DNA from: Nitrososphaeria archaeon
GTDB lineage: Archaea > Thermoproteota > Nitrososphaeria > Conexivisphaerales > UBA164
Assembly (NCBI GenBank): GCA_029775955.1
Contig: JARVJW010000152.1
Coordinates: 1 to 10,584 of the forward strand
DNA length: 10,584 nucleotides
Direction: 5' to 3'
In this document: positions 6,765 to 10,584 of the stretch, piece after piece
Layout: every line of letters starts with the position of its first letter
How positions within the stretch are numbered: the stretch's first letter is position 1
Notes under the pieces: model-generated
Seen by the model: the letters and a program-made list of their open reading frames with translations, nothing else
Database searches by the model: none
What the model was told of the DNA's origin: nothing
Position numbers and translations under genes: made by a program

Positions 6765-7335
6765 GGACCTCAGGCATAGGACTTCCCCAGTTGTTAATAG
6801 GGTGGCAGGTGCCATTGCCAGAGTTCTCCCCTATCCGAACCTTTTTTCGTTCATTGGTCTTATGTTTGGGATTTTGGCCGCTTTTATACTTTCGTTCAGG
6901 TTCTATACCTTGGGGGGATTTGTGCTTCTACTTTCTGGAGCAATGGACGTACTTGATGGGGCCATTGCTAGGGCAACTGGTAAGGTTTCGGTAAGCGGTG
7001 CTTTTTTGGATTCAAACCTTGACAGGATAGTTGAAATGTTAATTTACCTGGGCATAGGCATAAGCTCCTATGCACTTTACATTCCGGCTTTCTTGGCCTT
7101 TGGCTTCTCAATTATGGTTAGCTACTCCAGGGCAAGGCTTGAAGGCCTTTCTGGTGGCATTAGGCCAAAGGGAATGGAAATAGGGGAAAGGGGAATCAGG
7201 CTGTTAGTGTTATGTATACTGTTGATATTTGAACTTCCTCTTCTTGCACTTGCCGTAGTTACGGCTATAGCACTGGTGACTTTTGGCCAGAGAATGCTGG
7301 TGTACTCACGGTTTCTTAAGGGAGGCAGTAAGTGA
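6757..7335 (+). CDS. CDP-alcohol phosphatidyltransferase, probably archaetidylinositol phosphate synthase or similar
   Basis: An integral membrane enzyme of 192 residues with the full CDP-alcohol phosphatidyltransferase signature: D64 and D67-G68, A71-R72, G81, D85 and D89, i.e. DxxDGxxAR-x8-GxxxDxxxD. The aspartates bind the divalent metals that activate CDP-archaeol. PNLFSFIGLMFGI (27-39) is the usual first membrane-entry motif, and several hydrophobic helices follow (about 33-62, 91-118, 145-180). In archaea such enzymes attach inositol phosphate, glycerol phosphate or serine to the ether lipid; the short size and lack of extra domains favour archaetidylinositol phosphate synthase, but the head group cannot be decided here. 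ATG 6757 is preceded by GGGTGGG (6745-6751), a plausible ribosome binding site, and overlaps the agmatinase end by 8 bp. Confidence 0.85.
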   Translation: MAEDLRHRTSPVVNRVAGAIARVLPYPNLFSFIGLMFGILAAFILSFRFYTLGGFVLLLSGAMDVLDGAIARATGKVSVSGAFLDSNLDRIVEMLIYLGIGISSYALYIPAFLAFGFSIMVSYSRARLEGLSGGIRPKGMEIGERGIRLLVLCILLIFELPLLALAVVTAIALVTFGQRMLVYSRFLKGGSK

Positions 7336-7902
7336 ATGATCATCTTGGCACTTCACGGTAAAGGATCTTCACCACAAAAAATTAAGTGGCTCATAGAACC
7401 TCTATCTCAATTTGGAAAAGTAGTTGCACCCCAAGTTGATATGGAGGTGAACCAGGCTCTTGATTTTGTGGGCAAGTACAGTTTTGACCTTGTTGCTGGA
7501 CATTCAAGGGGTGGGACAGTTGCGCTTTTGGCCGCAGCAAAACGTAGCGTTCCAGTTATTGCTATTTCATCTCCCTGCGATAGGGTGATGCAAAGGAAGC
7601 ACCTGTGCTCATATCCAGATGGCACAATCCAAAAAATGCTGTGCAAGGAACAGGAAAATTACAGCGAAAATTACCTTGAATTAACTTCTCCAATTAACTT
7701 TGCAAGTAAAATAAATGATGCGCTGTTAATTCATGGAAATCACGACGAAATTGTGCCAATTTCGCAGAGTAGGATCATGTGTTCAAGGATTAAGGAAAAT
7801 GGAGGACGGTGTGCCTTAGTGGAACTTGAAATGAAGCACACTCCTCCAAAATCATTAGAAAAGGAATTATTCAGGGCCGTTGAAGAGTGGATAAAGAAAT
7901 GA
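7336..7902 (+). CDS. Small alpha/beta hydrolase of unknown substrate
   Basis: A 188-residue alpha/beta hydrolase with a complete catalytic triad: nucleophile S57 in GHSRGG (55-60), acid D137 in HGNHDEIVP (133-141), and H168 in MKHTPP. The oxyanion hole is suggested by LHGKGSS (6-12). It resembles dienelactone-hydrolase-like or serine esterase small hydrolases and has almost no lid (the insert at about 81-125 is short and Cys-bearing). No signal peptide or membrane segment is visible. ATG 7336 follows the preceding stop with no spacer; GGAGG at 7321-7325 is its ribosome binding site. The last codon region overlaps the next gene's ATG (ATGA, 7899-7902). Its position between a lipid head-group transferase and a mevalonate pathway enzyme suggests, but does not prove, a thioester, ester or lipid substrate. 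Confidence 0.8.
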   Translation: MIILALHGKGSSPQKIKWLIEPLSQFGKVVAPQVDMEVNQALDFVGKYSFDLVAGHSRGGTVALLAAAKRSVPVIAISSPCDRVMQRKHLCSYPDGTIQKMLCKEQENYSENYLELTSPINFASKINDALLIHGNHDEIVPISQSRIMCSRIKENGGRCALVELEMKHTPPKSLEKELFRAVEEWIKK

Positions 7903-9050
7903 TTTTAGAAAAAGATGAAGAAAAAGGATTAAAAGGCGAGTATGGAGAAGGGGTTCAGAGTGCTTATAGGATACTTGTTGCCGTTGGGAAGGCAATGGGT
8001 GCAGAAAGGATGATCAGGATAACTTCGGCCCACATATCTGGAGTGAATTACCATAACATTGGAGATGCAGGCCTTGATTTTCTTGAGGATATGTCCAGAA
8101 CATCAAGGTTTTCAGTTAAAACTACGATAAACCCCTGCGGGGCGCCTCTTGAGGGCGACTTTGGCATCAAGTTTTCAAAGGATCTGGTTGACTCACAGTT
8201 GAGGATAATTAATGCATTTCGTAAAATGGGGGCTCAGGGGTCATGTAATTGTGTGCCATTTGAAGGTGAAAATATCCCACAGCAGGGCGAGCATGTAAGT
8301 TGGGCAGAAAGCAATGCAGTTGTATATGGTAACTCAATTGCAAAAATTATGACAAATAGGGAAAGCGGCCTTAGTGCACTTGCTGCTGCAATTGTAGGGA
8401 AAACACCATTTTATGGGTTACATATTGAAGAGAACAGAAAACCAAAGGAATTCATCAATGTTACAGTTAAACTTGATGGTGGCCCTGAGTTTGCTGCACT
8501 AGGATATTTTTTAGGAAAAAACTTCAAGGACGTTGTTGGCATCAGTGGGATAAACGGAGCAACGCACACAGAGCTAAAGGCACTCTCAGCATCAGTGGGC
8601 ACATATGGTCCAATGGGTATGTTCTGCTTAGTGCAAACAGGAAGCGGAATAGAGTTCGGAAAAGCTGAGCTTGAAGAATCACTAGCCAGCATAAGCGATT
8701 CTGATGATGGCGAAATAATAGTACTGGGGTGTCCATTCCTGTCATCTGAAGAAATATCTGAATTTGCAATGTCATTAAAGGGAAGGGTCATGATCAAGAA
8801 AACTTACCTGTTCACCTACAAGTCTTCTTTTGATAAATTAAAAGCAAACGGGCATTATGAAGAATTAAAAAGGGCAGGAATCGAAGTACTGTATGATGTA
8901 TGCCCTTCCCTTTCCAGAATTCCTGAATTGCTTGGCGTCAGGAGCATTATAACAGATTCTGGCAAGGCATCGTTCTATATGAAGGCATCATCCAAAGTTA
9001 GATTAAAGATGATGAAAAGGAAAGATATAGTCCTGGCTTATTCAAAGTGA
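7899..9050 (+). CDS. AcnX large subunit, phosphomevalonate dehydratase (archaeal mevalonate pathway)
   Basis: Aconitase X catalytic subunit, 383 residues from ATG 7899. In most archaea the AcnX pair is a 4Fe-4S enzyme that dehydrates (R)-5-phosphomevalonate to trans-anhydromevalonate 5-phosphate, a step toward isopentenyl phosphate. Landmarks are HISGVNYHNIGDAGLDFL (45-62), C80 in NPCGAPL, GSCNCVPF (114-121), the family block EHVSWAESNAVVYGNS (131-146), NRESGLSALAAAIVGKTP (153-170), YGLHIEENR (172-180) and a late Cys in YDVCPSL. C80, C116 or C118 and the last Cys are the likely cluster ligands. An in-frame GTG at 7887 would add four residues; ATG 7899, overlapping the upstream stop as ATGA, is preferred. 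The small swivel subunit (about 130 residues) is not in the window and must be elsewhere. Confidence 0.88.
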   Translation: MILEKDEEKGLKGEYGEGVQSAYRILVAVGKAMGAERMIRITSAHISGVNYHNIGDAGLDFLEDMSRTSRFSVKTTINPCGAPLEGDFGIKFSKDLVDSQLRIINAFRKMGAQGSCNCVPFEGENIPQQGEHVSWAESNAVVYGNSIAKIMTNRESGLSALAAAIVGKTPFYGLHIEENRKPKEFINVTVKLDGGPEFAALGYFLGKNFKDVVGISGINGATHTELKALSASVGTYGPMGMFCLVQTGSGIEFGKAELEESLASISDSDDGEIIVLGCPFLSSEEISEFAMSLKGRVMIKKTYLFTYKSSFDKLKANGHYEELKRAGIEVLYDVCPSLSRIPELLGVRSIITDSGKASFYMKASSKVRLKMMKRKDIVLAYSK

Positions 9051-9060
9051 TAACCCAGAA

Positions 9061-9071
9061 ATTTTTTATTT
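9061..9071 (+). terminator. T-run after the operon, possible archaeal terminator and next TATA region
   Basis: A T-rich run (ATTTTTTATTT) starts 10 bp after the AcnX stop. Archaeal termination often uses such T-runs without a hairpin. The same bases may act as the TATA box of the antiporter, giving a leader of about 16 nt before ATG 9109. Confidence 0.4.
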
Positions 9072-9099
9072 CAATTTTACAAATAATGTGCAATAAGAT

Positions 9100-9103
9100 G
9101 GAG
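9100..9103 (+). promoter_or_regulatory. Ribosome binding site of the antiporter gene
   Basis: GGAG, within GATGGAGATC, lies five bases before ATG 9109. Together with the T-rich TATA candidate at 9062-9071 it points to a leadered transcript, unlike the leaderless genes elsewhere in the window. Confidence 0.5.
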
Positions 9104-9108
9104 ATCAA

Positions 9109-10296
9109 ATGGGTCCGCTAGAGTACCAAGTTTTCCTGATTTTTATCCTTTTAGGAGTGATAGTCAGCCTCATATCCGAAAAAATCAAGGTTTCATATAC
9201 GTCATTTCTGCTCGTGCTGGGCATGTCTCTTACGTTAATGAACAGCATTTGGAAAGTATTCCCGCAGATTTCTACTATAACTTCCGTACTTTCTACTCAA
9301 GTATTCTTTGGATTGGTGCTGCCGCCGATCATATTTAAGGCATCTCTGGATATAAACTATCAATCATTTAAGAGGAACATATGGCCAATTGCCTATATGG
9401 CAACTGTGGGCGTTATTCTTTCTACCGTTCTTGTGGCATTATTCATTCACTTCTTTCTGTTACTTCCATGGTTTTATTCGTTTCTATTTGCTACGATAAT
9501 TTCTCCCACAGACCCTGTGGGCGTAATTGTTCTTCTCCGCAGGTATCACGCGCCAGCTGATACGGCTTCACTTGTGGAAGGTGAAGCCCTGCTAAATGAT
9601 GCAACTGCAATAACAATATTCTCAATACTTTTGACCCTGAAAAGTGGCTCAATATCAATTTCAGGGATAATTGGAGAAGCGGCCCTTGCTTCAATTGCAT
9701 CGCCATTGATCGGGCTTGTGTTTGGTGTAGTTTCCGTTTTGCTAATAAATCGTCTACAGAGTTATGAATCTAGGATCACCACTCTCTTGGTTTCTTCATA
9801 CATGTCATTTACGGTAGCCCAGGCCATAGGTGGCTCTGGCATACTGGCTGAGATAGTTACTGGATTGCTAATATCAACCCAGGTTATGTCAAATAAGGAT
9901 GAGTTCAGGGGTTTCTGGTCTGTGTTAGATTACATAATGACCTCACTGATATTTATGGCAATGGGTCTGATATTTAACCCATTTCTGATATACACATATA
10001 TACTGATAATAGTTGTTGCCTTTTCCGCTGTCTTTGTGGTAAGGGTTGTACTTGCAAGGACCCTTAAACTTTTCAGGAAATTTAGTTATGATATGAGCAC
10101 GATATCACTTTCAGGAATAAGGGGCGCAATTCCCATTGTACTTGCGCTAAATCTACTCAGCAATACACTGCTTAAGGACAGCTATTCACAGCTTATACTT
10201 ACCATGACAATCGGCGTTGCGGCAGTTTCTCTCTTGATACAGGCAACAACAGCGCAATGGAACATAAGGAGGAAGTACGTTCAGGAAAACCTGTAG
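9109..10296 (+). CDS. Na+/H+ antiporter, CPA1 (NhaP-like) family
   Basis: A polytopic membrane protein of 395 residues with about 12 hydrophobic helices, expected to exchange Na+ (or K+) for H+ across the cytoplasmic membrane. CPA1 landmarks are FGLVLPPIIFKASLDIN (67-83), ISPTDPVGV (131-139) with D135 (CPA1 norm TDPVAV), EGEALLNDATA (157-167) with the ion-binding N163-D164 pair, and SGIRGAIPIVLAL near the C-terminus with the conserved Arg. It consists of the transport domain only and ends shortly after the last helix, with no cytoplasmic regulatory tail. ATG 9109 has GGAG at 9100-9103, one of the few clear ribosome binding sites here, so it is probably translated from a short leader. The stop TAG lies at the junction with the next element's remnant, so a lost C-terminal tail is possible. 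Confidence 0.88.
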   Translation: MGPLEYQVFLIFILLGVIVSLISEKIKVSYTSFLLVLGMSLTLMNSIWKVFPQISTITSVLSTQVFFGLVLPPIIFKASLDINYQSFKRNIWPIAYMATVGVILSTVLVALFIHFFLLLPWFYSFLFATIISPTDPVGVIVLLRRYHAPADTASLVEGEALLNDATAITIFSILLTLKSGSISISGIIGEAALASIASPLIGLVFGVVSVLLINRLQSYESRITTLLVSSYMSFTVAQAIGGSGILAEIVTGLLISTQVMSNKDEFRGFWSVLDYIMTSLIFMAMGLIFNPFLIYTYILIIVVAFSAVFVVRVVLARTLKLFRKFSYDMSTISLSGIRGAIPIVLALNLLSNTLLKDSYSQLILTMTIGVAAVSLLIQATTAQWNIRRKYVQENL

Positions 10297-10584
10297 TCGA
10301 CTAGAGTCGTGGACTTGCCGCTTCCTAAAACTAACTACAGTCCAAGTGCATTGTAACCACATATAAGCCGTTTCTGAAAGGTTATAATTTCTTATAACCA
10401 TCATTCGGAGCGTTGACCTTCAAGCCCGCTCCGGCCACTTTAGGCTCATGGCCGTGCACAGGTATTCATCCTTCAAAGCAATCCGCACTCACGGTAGCCG
10501 CAGGGTTATGGCCAGTCTGTCGTAGTCCACGCCACAGGTTTCGCATTTCGATATCCTCAAGTTATCACCACAGACAGGACACTC
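10297..10584 (-). pseudogene. Decayed 3' end of a second TnpB element
   Basis: On the minus strand, 10584-10492 reads as a TnpB-type zinc ribbon, CPVCGDNLRISKCETCGVDYDR, where DYDR stands for the RuvC-III DRD (one Asp changed). A stop follows at 10491-10489. In another frame, GLKVNAPND and the terminal EAASPRL (stop at 10303-10301) match the usual archaeal TnpB C-terminus EAGSPRL. Just beyond is a decayed hairpin, CGAC and GTCG around TAGA (10298-10309), where the element's right end should be. The region is more G+C-rich than the genes. At least two frame changes and internal stops show it is dead. The rest of the gene lies outside the window. Confidence 0.6.
10298..10309 (-). mobile_element. 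Remnant of right-end hairpin of the right-hand TnpB element
   Basis: CGAC-TAGA-GTCG forms a small stem-loop right at the end of the TnpB reading and directly after the antiporter stop codon. Intact relatives would have a longer stem (GTCCACGACT paired with AGTCGTGGAC); here only the inner part survives, with half the outer stem still visible at 10308-10314. Confidence 0.45.

Noticed and set aside
8411..8797. Long antisense reading of 128 codons within the AcnX gene
   Set aside because: The protein is low-complexity, rich in Ser and Pro, and lies opposite a well-conserved coding frame; it is a shadow.
10291..10336. Inverted repeat CTGTAGT / ACTACAG flanking the antiporter end as a terminator
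   Set aside because: The arms are about 30 bases apart, no T-run follows, and the region is better explained as the TnpB element's right end.
10186..10404. Minus-strand reading of 72 codons across the antiporter end and the right element
   Set aside because: It crosses the antiporter coding region and the element end; only its frame neighbours show TnpB features.
1..10584. CRISPR array, restriction-modification, toxin-antitoxin or other defence system
   Set aside because: No regularly spaced repeats and no recognisable defence proteins were seen; the only nuclease-like signals are the dead TnpB remnants.

Overview
The window looks like an A+T-rich archaeal chromosome segment. The archaeal reading rests on four things. 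There is a stand-alone AcnX large subunit (phosphomevalonate dehydratase of the archaeal mevalonate route). There is a CDP-alcohol phosphatidyltransferase of the kind used for archaeal ether phospholipids. There is a DUF354 protein. There are TATA-like boxes about 24-27 bp upstream of start codons with no room for a leader, i.e. leaderless transcription. AcnX argues against a typical Thermoplasma-type or haloarchaeal mevalonate pathway, but I cannot name the lineage.

Layout. 1-739: decayed TnpB gene (+ strand) with a recognisable IS200/IS605-type right end. 736-1731 (-): DUF354 protein. 1894-2967 (+): threonine synthase. 2950-3489 (-): thymidine kinase, overlapping the threonine synthase tail to tail. 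3490-4434: IS debris with a decayed ISH3/ISA1214-like DDE transposase (+). 4600-5067 (-): flavin reductase-like protein. 5090-5824 (-): glycerophosphodiester phosphodiesterase. 5904-9050 (+): a tight operon of agmatinase, CDP-alcohol phosphatidyltransferase, small alpha/beta hydrolase and AcnX large subunit. 9109-10296 (+): CPA1-type Na+/H+ antiporter. About 10297-10584 (-): the 3' end of a second decayed TnpB element.

The operon joins polyamine synthesis (agmatinase) to two steps of membrane lipid synthesis: isoprenoid precursor formation (AcnX) and polar head-group attachment (CDP-alcohol phosphatidyltransferase). A divergently transcribed phosphodiesterase that acts on lipid head-group products lies next to it. 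The rest is ordinary metabolism: threonine synthesis, thymidine salvage, flavin reduction and ion homeostasis.

I do not see a clear new defence or mobile system. The most notable signals are these: both flanking TnpB remnants meet the neighbouring gene exactly at its stop codon, tail to tail; two TTG-start genes are driven by a matched pair of divergent leaderless promoters; the thymidine kinase has an altered P-loop; and there is an unassigned alpha/beta hydrolase inside the lipid operon.
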